Source: Paenibacillus lignilyticus (GTDB lineage: Bacteria; Bacillota; Bacilli; Paenibacillales; Paenibacillaceae). From it: a stretch of DNA of 64,000 bases. The stretch is taken from NCBI RefSeq assembly GCF_017942085.1, contig NZ_JAGKSP010000006.1, positions 310,001 through 374,000 of the forward strand. Reading direction: 5' to 3'. A model generated the notes under the pieces. The model was not told the DNA's origin and made no database searches. It saw nothing but the letters and a program-made list of their open reading frames with translations. The stretch's first letter is position 1; each line of letters opens with the position of its first letter. Positions 8,061-16,394 of the stretch are shown one piece after another. The translations under genes were made by a program, and so were the position numbers.

Positions 8061-8480
8061 ATGAACATCGCGTTTATTGCGCACGATCGAAAGAAAGATG
8101 AAATGGTAAACTTTGTCATCGCGTACGAGCATGTTTTTCAAGGTCATAATCTCTATTCGACAGGTACGACTGGCACTCGAATTATGGAGCAAACGAAGCT
8201 GTCGATTCATCGCTTCATGTCCGGACCGCTTGGCGGGGATCAGCAAATCGGTGCTCTTGTAGCTCAAAATGAAATGGATCTCATTATTTTCTTGCGCGAT
8301 CCCTTGATGGCACAGCCGCACGAGCCGGACATCATTGCCCTTCTGAGGCTTTGTGATGTGCAAGGAATACCGGTAGCAACGAATGTCGCTACAGGCGAGC
8401 TGCTGGTCAGAGCGCTGCAACGCGGCGACTTCGCGTGGCGTGAGCTCGTTCATAAATATAAGCCGGGTGAAGCGGAATGA
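8061..8480 (+). CDS. mgsA: Methylglyoxal synthase
   Basis: A 139-residue enzyme converting dihydroxyacetone phosphate to methylglyoxal and phosphate, a bypass of lower glycolysis. It has the expected [10 protein letters not shown] start, the STGTTG phosphate-binding segment and [10 protein letters not shown] with the catalytic Asp, then [17 protein letters not shown] 8061 was preferred over the upstream ATG 8028 because homologues start MxIAxIAHD and GGAGAGGAG lies at 8041-8049. Its stop overlaps the next start (ATGA). The adjacent bacillithiol genes fit with methylglyoxal detoxification by that thiol. Confidence 0.95.
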   Translation: MNIAFIAHDRKKDEMVNFVIAYEHVFQGHNLYSTGTTGTRIMEQTKLSIHRFMSGPLGGDQQIGALVAQNEMDLIIFLRDPLMAQPHEPDIIALLRLCDVQGIPVATNVATGELLVRALQRGDFAWRELVHKYKPGEAE

Positions 8481-9175
8481 TCGAAGCCGTTGATATTCTT
8501 GCATTCGGCGCCCATCCTGATGATGTTGAAATCGGCATGGGCGGAACAATTGCCAAACATACTTCAGAAGGCTATAAGGTTGCCATTTGCGATTTGACGG
8601 AAGCAGAGATGTCTTCTAACGGCACCGTGGAAACAAGGCGGCAGGAAGCTGCCGAAGCTTCTTTGGTGCTTGGCTTATCCTATCGTTCGACACTGAGACT
8701 GCCGGACAGGGGCTTAACCGGAGCAGCCGATCAGATCGAGGCGATCGTAACGGAAATTCGCCGATTGCGGCCGCGTCTTGTCTTCGCGCCTTATTGGTCG
8801 GACAGGCATCCGGATCATGTCAGCTGCAGCAGACTGATCGAAGAAGCGGTGTTCAATGCCAAGCTTCGCAATTACTTGCCGTCGCTGTCGCCCGTACATG
8901 TGGAGCAGCTATACTTCTATTACATAAACGACAGCAATGAGGTCAGTCTCATTACCGATATTAGCGGGCATATGGATACGAAGATTAAATCGTTGCAAGC
9001 CTATCGCTCACAGTTTGCGCCTCCGGAGCAAGGAGAAGATCGCGTACAGACGCCGCTTACCGATCGCTATATTCAGCGTGTTGAAGCGCGGGACATGTTG
9101 CTCGGGCAGACGAGAGGCTGGGCTTATGCGGAAGGATTTGCAATAAAGCGCCCGCATACGGTAACTTTATTTTAG
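8477..9175 (+). CDS. bshB1: GlcNAc-malate deacetylase, bacillithiol biosynthesis
   Basis: A 232-residue LmbE/PIG-L-type zinc deacetylase acting on N-acetylglucosaminyl-malate, the second step of bacillithiol synthesis. The zinc motif [10 protein letters not shown] is at about 11-20 and the third ligand region is [10 protein letters not shown]. The start overlaps the mgsA stop by ATGA, so translation is coupled. A separate promoter-like site precedes bshA downstream. Confidence 0.92.
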   Translation: MIEAVDILAFGAHPDDVEIGMGGTIAKHTSEGYKVAICDLTEAEMSSNGTVETRRQEAAEASLVLGLSYRSTLRLPDRGLTGAADQIEAIVTEIRRLRPRLVFAPYWSDRHPDHVSCSRLIEEAVFNAKLRNYLPSLSPVHVEQLYFYYINDSNEVSLITDISGHMDTKIKSLQAYRSQFAPPEQGEDRVQTPLTDRYIQRVEARDMLLGQTRGWAYAEGFAIKRPHTVTLF

Positions 9176-9213
9176 CGAGTGGTTACAAATACTGAAATCG
9201 ACTTATTCAGGCA

Positions 9214-9219
9214 TATAAT
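9214..9219 (+). promoter_or_regulatory. Possible -10 element upstream of bshA
   Basis: A perfect TATAAT at 9214-9219, 76 bp before the bshA ATG. No convincing -35 at the right distance, so the promoter call is tentative. Confidence 0.4.
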
Positions 9220-9294
9220 TTAGAAAACGAGATCATCCGCTCGAAGGTTGGCGAAAACCTTGGCATTAGCGTTGTACAACAGGAGGTGGAAGAC

Positions 9295-10455
9295 ATGGCC
9301 AAACGCTTGAAAATCGGGATTACTTGTTATCCGACACTAGGCGGCTCCGGCGTTGTTGCAACGGAGCTTGGAAAGCTTCTTGCAGAGAAGGGGCATGAAA
9401 TTCATTTTATTACTCATAGTGTTCCTTTCCGTCTTGGACAATTCCAGAAAAACATTTTCTATCATGAAGTGGAAGTAAACGATTATTACGTATTCCGTTA
9501 TCCGCCTTATGATTTATCGTTAGCCAGTAAAATGGCGCAGGTCGTCAAAAATCAGCAGCTGGATGTTCTTCATGTCCATTACGCGGTTCCTCATGCCGTC
9601 TGTGCGTTCCTGGCGAAGCAGATGGTCGGAGATCAGTTGAAGACCGTTACGACTTTGCATGGAACGGATATTACGGTGCTTGCGCAGGATGAGTCGCTCA
9701 AGGATTTGATCCGGATGGGCATAAACAAGAGCGATGCGGTGACGGCGGTATCGAATGATCTTATTTGTGAAACGCGCGAGCTGCTCGATATTACGAAACC
9801 CATTGAGCTTACTTATAACTTTGTCGATAAACGCGTCTATTACCCGCGGGAATGCAGCTCGCTGCGAAGCGACTTTGCGAGTAAAGACGAGAAAATACTT
9901 ATGCATATCTCCAACTTCAGACCGGTTAAGCGGCTAAGCGATGTCGTGGATATCTTCGCGAAAGTATCACAGGAAGTGCCAAGCCGATTGCTGCTCGTTG
10001 GCGAAGGACCGGATTTGCCGAAGGTACAGATGAAAATCCGCCAGCTTGGCTTGCAGGATCGGGTTCATTTCCTCGGCAAACAAGATGATGTGGCGCAGGT
10101 AATCTCCATCGCGGACGTCATGCTGCTGCCTTCTGAGAAAGAAAGCTTCGGACTTGTTGCGCTGGAAGCCATGGCCTGCGGCGTTCCGACGATCGGTTCG
10201 ATTGCAGGAGGTATTCCCGAGCTTGTCACGCATGGCGAAACAGGCTATTTATCGCCGATTGGCGATACAGACAGCATGGCTGCCAATGCGATTCAATTGC
10301 TTCGCAATCCTGAGCTGTACCGTAAAGTCCGTGAAGCTTGCCTTCACCGGGCGCGCCGTCAGTTCTGTAATGATTTGATTACGGCTGAATACGAGCGTAT
10401 TTACTACAAAGTACTCGGGATAGAAGCTGAAATTCCGGTGCCGGTTTGCGATTAA
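9295..10455 (+). CDS. bshA: L-malate glucosyltransferase, bacillithiol biosynthesis
   Basis: A 386-residue GT4 glycosyltransferase that joins N-acetylglucosamine from UDP-GlcNAc to L-malate, first step of bacillithiol synthesis. N-terminal Rossmann half begins KIGITCYPTLGGSGVVATELG with the donor Gly-rich loop; the C-terminal half carries the EX7E motif region PSEKESFGLVALEAMACGVP. ATG 9295 follows AGGAGGTGG (9281-9289); the GTG at 9286 lies inside this ribosome site. It sits with bshB1 and cca as in B. subtilis. Confidence 0.93.
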   Translation: MAKRLKIGITCYPTLGGSGVVATELGKLLAEKGHEIHFITHSVPFRLGQFQKNIFYHEVEVNDYYVFRYPPYDLSLASKMAQVVKNQQLDVLHVHYAVPHAVCAFLAKQMVGDQLKTVTTLHGTDITVLAQDESLKDLIRMGINKSDAVTAVSNDLICETRELLDITKPIELTYNFVDKRVYYPRECSSLRSDFASKDEKILMHISNFRPVKRLSDVVDIFAKVSQEVPSRLLLVGEGPDLPKVQMKIRQLGLQDRVHFLGKQDDVAQVISIADVMLLPSEKESFGLVALEAMACGVPTIGSIAGGIPELVTHGETGYLSPIGDTDSMAANAIQLLRNPELYRKVREACLHRARRQFCNDLITAEYERIYYKVLGIEAEIPVPVCD

Positions 10456-10503
10456 TGAAACACGATAAACGATGAAAAATAATCCTTAGGAGGGGGAGTG
10501 CCG

Positions 10504-11847
10504 ATGTCGTGGAGTGATGCGCTGACAAGGGCGCTCCCTTTGCTTCATACACTTGAAAGCTTAGGGCATGAATCCGTGTTTGTAGGCGGCTGCGTCCGCG
10601 ACACGATTATGGGACGGACGCTCAAGGATGTCGATATTGCCACTGCAGCATCTCCGGAGCAGGTGATTGCTGCATTCCCGCATACGATTCCTACCGGCCT
10701 GCAGCATGGAACAATAACGGTTGTTCACGAGCGTATAACCTACGAGGTAACCACGTTCCGCACGGAATCGGCCTATGAGAAGTTTAGGCGGCCTGCTCAG
10801 GTGCAATTCGTGAAGAGCTTGGACGAGGATCTGCTTCGCCGTGATTTCACCATAAACAGCATGGCGATGCGCAGTGACGGGTCGATCTATGATCCATTCG
10901 GCGGACAGCGGGATCTTCGCGAAGGCGTGCTTCGCTGCGTCGGAGATCCGGATGCGAGGCTGCAGGAGGATGCGCTTCGGATTGTGCGCGCGGTGCGTTT
11001 TGCTGCTTCATTCGATCTGCGGATCGCAGTGCAGACATGGCGCGCGATTATGCGGCACAAACATCTGCTGGCACATATCGCGATGGAGCGAATTGGTCTT
11101 GAGTTCGACAAAATGATCGGCGGCAGTGATCCTGCACGCGCAGCCGCATATCTTGCGGTCAGCGGTCTGCTGAAGCATACGAAAGAACCGCTGCCGCAGC
11201 TCATGGTAGAGTCGGCGGAACAGTATAAGCTGGCGCATGAAGAGGCGTCATTGCAAGCTGCCGGCAATAGCAGAAACGCCTTGGTGCAAACAATGACACG
11301 ACTGGAATCCGATGAGGATCGCTGGGCTGCGCTTTGCATGGCGCTTCGGCTCGACCAAGGACAAGCCGATGAGCTGTTCGCAAGGCTCCGTTATGCCACA
11401 GCTCGCAGCAAGCAATTGAAGGCTGTAATCGGCCTTCATACCGCGCTGCAGGTTGGTTTTCAACTGGACGAGACCGGACGTCGGAAGTGGATTCGTCTTC
11501 TTTTGCAATACGGGAAACAAGCAGCGCAGCAGTGGCTGCGAATAGGGACAGCCATTCCTGAGCTTGTTTCGGCAGAGGCAGGGATGTCCAATGCTATATT
11601 GGAGAAGCTTTACGCGTGGCTGGAGGCCGTACCGGCTTCTTCGATCCGTGAGCTGGCTGTCAAAGGAACGGATCTTCTTGCTATCTCGAAGCAACCATCG
11701 GGACCGTGGCTCGGCGGTCTGTTAAATGAGCTGCTGCATGCGGCGGCTGCAGGAGAAATTCCGAATGACAAACAATCATTGCTCCGGGCAGCAGAGGCGG
11801 CAATGCTCCATAACCCAAGATCGGAAGTCCAAGAGGAGTTAACATGA
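10504..11847 (+). CDS. cca: CCA-adding tRNA nucleotidyltransferase
   Basis: About 447 residues, class II nucleotidyltransferase that builds or repairs the CCA end of tRNAs. Visible are GGCVRDTIMGR, the metal-binding DVDIATAASP and the RRDFTINSMAM and RIVRAVRFAA motifs of the head and neck. The C-terminal body and tail are less conserved. ATG 10504 is preferred over GTG 10498 given GGAGGG at 10489-10494. The stop overlaps the birA start as ATGA. Confidence 0.93.
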   Translation: MSWSDALTRALPLLHTLESLGHESVFVGGCVRDTIMGRTLKDVDIATAASPEQVIAAFPHTIPTGLQHGTITVVHERITYEVTTFRTESAYEKFRRPAQVQFVKSLDEDLLRRDFTINSMAMRSDGSIYDPFGGQRDLREGVLRCVGDPDARLQEDALRIVRAVRFAASFDLRIAVQTWRAIMRHKHLLAHIAMERIGLEFDKMIGGSDPARAAAYLAVSGLLKHTKEPLPQLMVESAEQYKLAHEEASLQAAGNSRNALVQTMTRLESDEDRWAALCMALRLDQGQADELFARLRYATARSKQLKAVIGLHTALQVGFQLDETGRRKWIRLLLQYGKQAAQQWLRIGTAIPELVSAEAGMSNAILEKLYAWLEAVPASSIRELAVKGTDLLAISKQPSGPWLGGLLNELLHAAAAGEIPNDKQSLLRAAEAAMLHNPRSEVQEELT

Positions 11848-12821
11848 ATCGTATACTAGAGCTGTTAGAGCAGCAATCGACCGGATATCTGTCAGGCGAA
11901 CTGCTAAGTCAAGAGCTCCAAATCAGCCGAACTGCGGTTTGGAAGCATATTAAGAAGCTGGAAGCGGCAGGCTACCAGATCGAAGCTTCAAGGCGTTTAG
12001 GCTATCGTTTAATCGGCCGTCCTTCTAAGCTCACTCCGCAGGAACTCACGATGAAGCTGCAGAGCAAAGGAACTTCGATCATACAGAAGATCCGCATGTT
12101 CGATTCCGTTGATTCCACGCAAAACATTGCGCAGCGGCTGGCTGAAGAAGGTGCGGAAGAAGGCACCCTTGTGATTGCAGAGCAGCAAACGAGCGGTCGA
12201 GGACGGCTGGGACGCAAATGGGTGTCGCCTTCGGGTAGAGGCATTTATATGAGCTTTATTTTGAGACCGGGCATGCCTTTGCATTTTGCTCCGCAGTTGA
12301 CGCTGCTGACAGCCGTGGCACTCTGCCGAGCGCTTCGAGCTATCGCCGCGCCGCTCGATATCGGCATCAAATGGCCAAACGACCTGCTGATCGGCGGCAA
12401 GAAAATCAGCGGCATTCTGCTGGAGTCCACCGCTGAGGAAGAACGGCTGCGTTACGTCATTGCCGGCATAGGAATCAGCGTTAACCTAACGGCCGACGAC
12501 TTCCCGCAGGAGCTGCTGGATATCGCAACTTCGCTTCAGATCGAGCTTGGAAGGCCGCTAGATCGAGCTGATATTATCGCAGGTTTCTTCGAACAGTTCG
12601 AGCAGCTTTACACGATCTATCAGAAGGATGGCTTCGGCCCGATCCGAATGTTATGGGAGGCGCTGTCGGTTACGCTGAATAAACCGACAAGACTGATTCT
12701 CTCGAGCGGGGAAACCATGGCAACGCCGGTCGGACTTAATGAGCAAGGTGCTCTGCTTGTACGGAAGAGCGATGGGACGATTGTACCGATTTTTTCGAGC
12801 GAACAAGTGCCCCAAGGATAG
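11844..12821 (+). CDS. birA: Biotin operon repressor / biotin-protein ligase
   Basis: A 325-residue bifunctional BirA: an N-terminal winged helix (about 1-65, SRTAVWKHIKKLE) for DNA binding and a ligase domain that makes biotinyl-AMP and biotinylates acetyl-CoA carboxylase and related carriers. The ligase signature GRGRLGRKW, the KWPNDLL segment and GIGISVNL are present. Coupled to cca by a 4-bp overlap. A 400-bp gap with its own promoter separates it from panB. Confidence 0.93.
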   Translation: MNRILELLEQQSTGYLSGELLSQELQISRTAVWKHIKKLEAAGYQIEASRRLGYRLIGRPSKLTPQELTMKLQSKGTSIIQKIRMFDSVDSTQNIAQRLAEEGAEEGTLVIAEQQTSGRGRLGRKWVSPSGRGIYMSFILRPGMPLHFAPQLTLLTAVALCRALRAIAAPLDIGIKWPNDLLIGGKKISGILLESTAEEERLRYVIAGIGISVNLTADDFPQELLDIATSLQIELGRPLDRADIIAGFFEQFEQLYTIYQKDGFGPIRMLWEALSVTLNKPTRLILSSGETMATPVGLNEQGALLVRKSDGTIVPIFSSEQVPQG

Positions 12822-12833
12822 GCGAAGGGTTCA

Positions 12834-12862
12834 TAGACGCGGCATCGTTTTTTTGATATACT
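12834..12862 (+). promoter_or_regulatory. Probable promoter of panBCD
   Basis: TAGACG (12834-12839, four of six), 17-bp spacer ending in TGA, TATACT (12857-12862, five of six): an extended -10 promoter directly after birA. It would give a leader of roughly 355 nt before panB. Confidence 0.55.
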
Positions 12863-12868
12863 CGCCTT

Positions 12869-13223
12869 ACTAGCATGCTCCATTAATGGGTGGTATCGTC
12901 TTGTGCGAACTGCACCGGATAGTGGAGCTTCAGTTTGCGTATAAGATTGGGTTGAATCGTTAGACAGTGCGCATTCTGCTCTGAGCCGTTAGGGACCGAG
13001 ACAGAAGGAAGCTCTTATTGAAACGCGCTTCTCCGCCAATAGGCCGGCGACAGTCGTTTCGCCTTGAAACAGGACGTTCCTTTTTGGATTGGACCTTTGT
13101 AGCGGGTGCTAGAAGGTTTTTTTGTGTTGATCACATAGGACGACCCGCGATCGTGAAAGCTTATACTAAGCATTACAGATCCACGAGAGGGAGTCGGGCC
13201 AATCCCTGAAGGAGGACGGAGCC
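12869..13223 (+). promoter_or_regulatory. Long structured 5' leader of panBCD, candidate pan-motif or attenuator
   Basis: The region holds no gene. A stem-loop at about 12975-13009 pairs TTCTG and CTC with GAG and CAGAA, leaving a single bulged A. Another hairpin is GTTTC/GAAAC (about 13056-13070). An intrinsic terminator follows at 13093-13123. The pan RNA motif is known from leaders of panB/C/D genes in Firmicutes and has stems with bulged adenosines; I cannot confirm a match without a covariance model. Confidence 0.45.
13093..13123 (+). terminator. Intrinsic terminator inside the panBCD leader
   Basis: ACCTT and TAGC (13093-13104) pair with GCTA and AAGGT (13108-13117) around a GGGT loop, followed by seven Ts. 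It lies about 100 bp before panB, where a terminator makes sense only as an attenuator. The segment 13086-13095 is also complementary (9 of 10) to 13196-13205, just before the panB ribosome site. Confidence 0.6.
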
Positions 13224-14180
13224 ATGAAACAACCGTTGACTATTACGAAGCTTAAGAAAATGAAGCAAAGCGGCGAGCCAATTTCCATGCTGACCGCCTA
13301 TGATTATCCTTCGGCTAAACTTGCCGAAGAAGCCGGAATTGATGTTATTCTTGTCGGTGATTCACTCGGTAACGTTGTGCTTGGTTACGACACGACAATT
13401 CCTGTAACGTTAGACGACATGGTTTATCATTCCAGAGCAGTAGCTCGTGGTGCAACAAATACATTTATCGTCGCCGATTTGCCATTCATGACGTATCGGC
13501 TTGGCAAAGAAACGACGCTCCGCAATGCGGGCCGGTTGCTGCAAGAAGGGTACGCGCATGCGGTTAAGCTGGAGGGCGGCGCAGATATCGCGGATGAGGT
13601 TGCCGCATGCGTCAGAGCAGGCATTCCCGTTATGGGACATATCGGGCTTACACCGCAGTCCGTTCATCAGCTTGGCGGATATCGCGTACAAGGCAAACTT
13701 GAACGCGAAGCGCAGCAGCTGATCGAAGATGCCAAGGCGCTGGAAGCGGCCGGAGCATTCTGTATCGTGCTTGAGCTTGTAACAGAGCCGCTGGCCGAAG
13801 CGATCTCATCGGCGCTTTCGATTCCAACCATTGGCATCGGTGCAGGACGCGGCTGTGATGGTCAAGTGCTTGTGTATCATGATATTTTGCAATATGCATC
13901 GCCATACCGGGAAAAGCGCTTCGTCAAAACCTATGCGGACCTCGGAACAACCATCCGTAACGCCATCGGAGCCTACGTCTCCGAAGTGAAGTCCCGAGAA
14001 TTCCCGCAGGAAGCGCATGCGTTCCCGATGGAGCAGGAAATGCTGAGGCAGCTCTATGGCTCAGGTTCAGGCTCAAACGCAGCCTCCGCCTCCGATAAAG
14101 GAGAAACAGCCCCGGCAGCGTCATCCAAGCAGGCGGATAAGCCTGTCGCAGATGTCGTCAAAGGAGGGGGAACGGCATGA
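13224..14180 (+). CDS. panB: 3-methyl-2-oxobutanoate hydroxymethyltransferase
   Basis: 318 residues. PanB transfers a hydroxymethyl group from methylene-tetrahydrofolate to ketoisovalerate, first step of pantothenate synthesis. The barrel core is clear: LTAYDYPSAKLAEEAG, DSLGNVVLGYDTT, metal-site Asp residues and GIGAGRGCDGQVLVYHD. The family usually ends near residue 278 (here at RQLYG); a low-complexity Gly/Ser/Ala/Lys tail of about 40 residues is added. SD AAGGAGG at 13209-13215. Stop overlaps panC by ATGA. Confidence 0.95.
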   Translation: MKQPLTITKLKKMKQSGEPISMLTAYDYPSAKLAEEAGIDVILVGDSLGNVVLGYDTTIPVTLDDMVYHSRAVARGATNTFIVADLPFMTYRLGKETTLRNAGRLLQEGYAHAVKLEGGADIADEVAACVRAGIPVMGHIGLTPQSVHQLGGYRVQGKLEREAQQLIEDAKALEAAGAFCIVLELVTEPLAEAISSALSIPTIGIGAGRGCDGQVLVYHDILQYASPYREKRFVKTYADLGTTIRNAIGAYVSEVKSREFPQEAHAFPMEQEMLRQLYGSGSGSNAASASDKGETAPAASSKQADKPVADVVKGGGTA

Positions 14181-15145
14181 TCGTCTGTACCACAATTCAA
14201 GAACTTAAAGCTCATCTGGCTCAGCAGCGAAAGAACAAGCCGGATGGAGTTATCGGAATTGTTCCTACGATGGGATTTCTGCACGAAGGTCATGCAAGTC
14301 TGATGAAGCGGGCGCGTGAAGATTGCAATTATACCGTTCTAACTATATTCGTTAACCCGCTTCAATTTGGACCTAACGAAGATTTCGATCGCTACCCAAG
14401 GGACTTGGAGCGGGATTCCGCTCTTGCGCTTGCGAATGGGATCGATTTGCTGTTTGCGCCAACCGTTCAAGAAATGTATCCGACCAAACCGCTGACCAAA
14501 GTGCTGGTCAGCGAAGTGACGGAACGTTTGTGCGGTGCCTCGCGACCGGGACATTTTGATGGTGTCGGCACAGTTGTCAGCAAGCTGTTAAATCTGGTTC
14601 AACCGGACCGCGCTTATTTCGGCATGAAGGATGCCCAGCAGGTTGCAGTTATTGAGCAGATGGTACATGATCTCAATATGCCGGTTCGGATTGTACGCTG
14701 CGAAACGGTACGCGAAGCAGATGGCCTCGCCATGAGCTCGCGTAATGTGTATCTAAGCGCCGATCAGCGTAAGCAGGCCGTTATATTGTCTGAAACGCTT
14801 CGAGCGGCTGAGAGCTGGCTCAAGCAGCCTGGAATGACGCGTTTGAAACTGTCTAAATTAATCGCGGATTCCATTCGTTCCGTTCCGCTGGCAGAGATTG
14901 ATTATGCAGAACTTCTTACTTACCCGAACTTATCGCCAATTGATGCCAATACCGAAATATCCGCGTTATCTCAAACCATTATTATTGCGCTTGCGGTCAA
15001 ATTCGGCAGCACGCGTTTGATTGACAATCGTTTATTTCAACTCGGCGGAGGTGACACAAATGTTCAGAACAATGATGAAATCCAAACTTCACCGGGCGAC
15101 CGTCACGGAAGCGAACCTCAATTATGTGGGCAGCATCACCATTGA
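14177..15145 (+). CDS. panC: Pantothenate synthetase
   Basis: 322 residues. PanC condenses pantoate with beta-alanine using ATP. Visible are [13 protein letters not shown] with the HxGH nucleotide motif, [20 protein letters not shown] and MSSRNVYL. The normal family length is reached at about residue 284 (STRLIDN). The last 38 residues are encoded in another frame across the 5' end of panD, an 86-bp overlap, and end in CGQHHH. That tail is unlike PanC proteins and probably reflects loss of the original stop. Confidence 0.93.
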   Translation: MIVCTTIQELKAHLAQQRKNKPDGVIGIVPTMGFLHEGHASLMKRAREDCNYTVLTIFVNPLQFGPNEDFDRYPRDLERDSALALANGIDLLFAPTVQEMYPTKPLTKVLVSEVTERLCGASRPGHFDGVGTVVSKLLNLVQPDRAYFGMKDAQQVAVIEQMVHDLNMPVRIVRCETVREADGLAMSSRNVYLSADQRKQAVILSETLRAAESWLKQPGMTRLKLSKLIADSIRSVPLAEIDYAELLTYPNLSPIDANTEISALSQTIIIALAVKFGSTRLIDNRLFQLGGGDTNVQNNDEIQTSPGDRHGSEPQLCGQHHH

Positions 15146-15443
15146 TGAAGACTTGATGGACCTTGCCGATCTTTGGCCTAATGAGAAAGTGCAAATCGTG
15201 AATAATAATAACGGTGCCCGTCTGGAAACGTACGTCATTACAGGGCCGCGTGGCTCCGGCGTGATCTGTTTGAACGGCGCAGCGGCACGGCTGGTACAGC
15301 CTGGGGATAATGTCATTATTATCGGTTACGGCATGATGACCGACGAGGAAGCTCGTACGTACAAGCCAAAGGTTGTCATCCTCGATGCCGGAAACAAGCC
15401 TGTTCAGATGCTTGAGCAGGAATTGCATGCCACTATTTTGTAA
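15060..15443 (+). CDS. panD: Aspartate 1-decarboxylase
   Basis: 127 residues. PanD makes beta-alanine from aspartate and uses a pyruvoyl cofactor formed by self-cleavage between Gly24 and Ser25 (NYVGSITID). Lys9, Tyr58-type and GAAARL segments are present. ATG 15060 follows GGAGGTG (15047-15053). The gene completes panBCD and its first 86 bp are also read as the panC tail. Confidence 0.95.
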   Translation: MFRTMMKSKLHRATVTEANLNYVGSITIDEDLMDLADLWPNEKVQIVNNNNGARLETYVITGPRGSGVICLNGAAARLVQPGDNVIIIGYGMMTDEEARTYKPKVVILDAGNKPVQMLEQELHATIL

Positions 15444-15572
15444 ACCGTCGTAAGCTGTACTTGATGCCAGCGCTGTGAAACGTCTGGGACAGAGTATGAA
15501 AAGCAGTGCCGGGGCAAAGAATGAGCATAACAAATTCACTTCTATCCTGGCGTGAAGGTGGGTGCGTACGAT

Positions 15573-16370
15573 ATGTTCAAACATGTATTTGCTACCATGC
15601 AGGAAATGCTCGAAGAAATTATTATCCATTATCCGCACGCAAACGGCGCACAACGCAAGCAGCTTGATGATCAGTTGTCTTCCCTTAAACAGTTCAGCGA
15701 TACGTTTATTGAGGAATGGCTTCAATTTGAAGAGAAGATGGCGGATTTCCGAGATCTGCAGCTGGCACATTCAAAAGGCAGCTCTGCCGGCCAAGCACCG
15801 CTTAAGCCAGCAGCACCAGCACCTGCATCTGCACCCGGTTACCCTAAGATCATCTCAGCAGCTCCTATACCGCCTGCCCTGCAGCAGAAGCCTGCTGCAG
15901 GGAGTAAAGGGAATCACAGCGCGGCTGACTCCATCGAGAAGACAGATCCGTTAGATGATGATGCCGTGATTGAAATGCAGCAGGCGATGTCCAAAGGTCA
16001 AGGCTATTTTAAATTATTTATGTTTAAAGATGCGTTCAAGCATTTCCAAGATGCGGTCAGAAGATCGCCGGATGATAATCGTGCTCGGCTGTTCCTAGGT
16101 ATGACATGCATGCATTTGCAGGAATGGCATGAAGCTCAGCGTCACTTCCAGCTGCTCGTAGAAGTTACCGAGCATCCGAAGTGGAAGGCGCTTGGCCTAA
16201 ACGCACTGGGCTGCATACAAGCTGTCCGCATGAATTTAGAACAGGCGGCCGTCTATTTCGAGAAGGCCCATGAAGCGGATCCGAATTTTACCGATCCATT
16301 GTCGAATATGAAGTCATGCGAGCAGCATGCAGGCCAGCTATCCCTGTTGTTCGGGAGTGGCCAGCTTTAG
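15573..16370 (+). CDS. TPR-containing protein of unknown function
   Basis: About 265 residues in three parts: an N-terminal helical domain (1-70; HVFATMQEMLEEIIIHYP), a Pro/Ala-rich linker (about 78-125) and a C-terminal TPR region (about 140-250, with FKDAFKHFQDAVRRSPDD, LFLGMTCMHLQEWHEA and LEQAAVYFEKAHEADP). No signal peptide, so cytoplasmic. It sits between panD and dinG with no terminator. Start is uncertain among GTG 15552, GTG 15558 and ATG 15573. Function not recognised; TPRs imply a protein partner. Confidence 0.65.
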   Translation: MFKHVFATMQEMLEEIIIHYPHANGAQRKQLDDQLSSLKQFSDTFIEEWLQFEEKMADFRDLQLAHSKGSSAGQAPLKPAAPAPASAPGYPKIISAAPIPPALQQKPAAGSKGNHSAADSIEKTDPLDDDAVIEMQQAMSKGQGYFKLFMFKDAFKHFQDAVRRSPDDNRARLFLGMTCMHLQEWHEAQRHFQLLVEVTEHPKWKALGLNALGCIQAVRMNLEQAAVYFEKAHEADPNFTDPLSNMKSCEQHAGQLSLLFGSGQL

Positions 16371-16394
16371 TTTTTGTGAGAGGATACTTACCGG

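Noticed and set aside
12885..12900. T-box-like sequence GGGTGGTATCG in the panBCD leader
   Set aside because: It lies about 20 nt after the predicted transcript start, with no room for a specifier stem upstream, and the following bases do not make an antiterminator/terminator pair.
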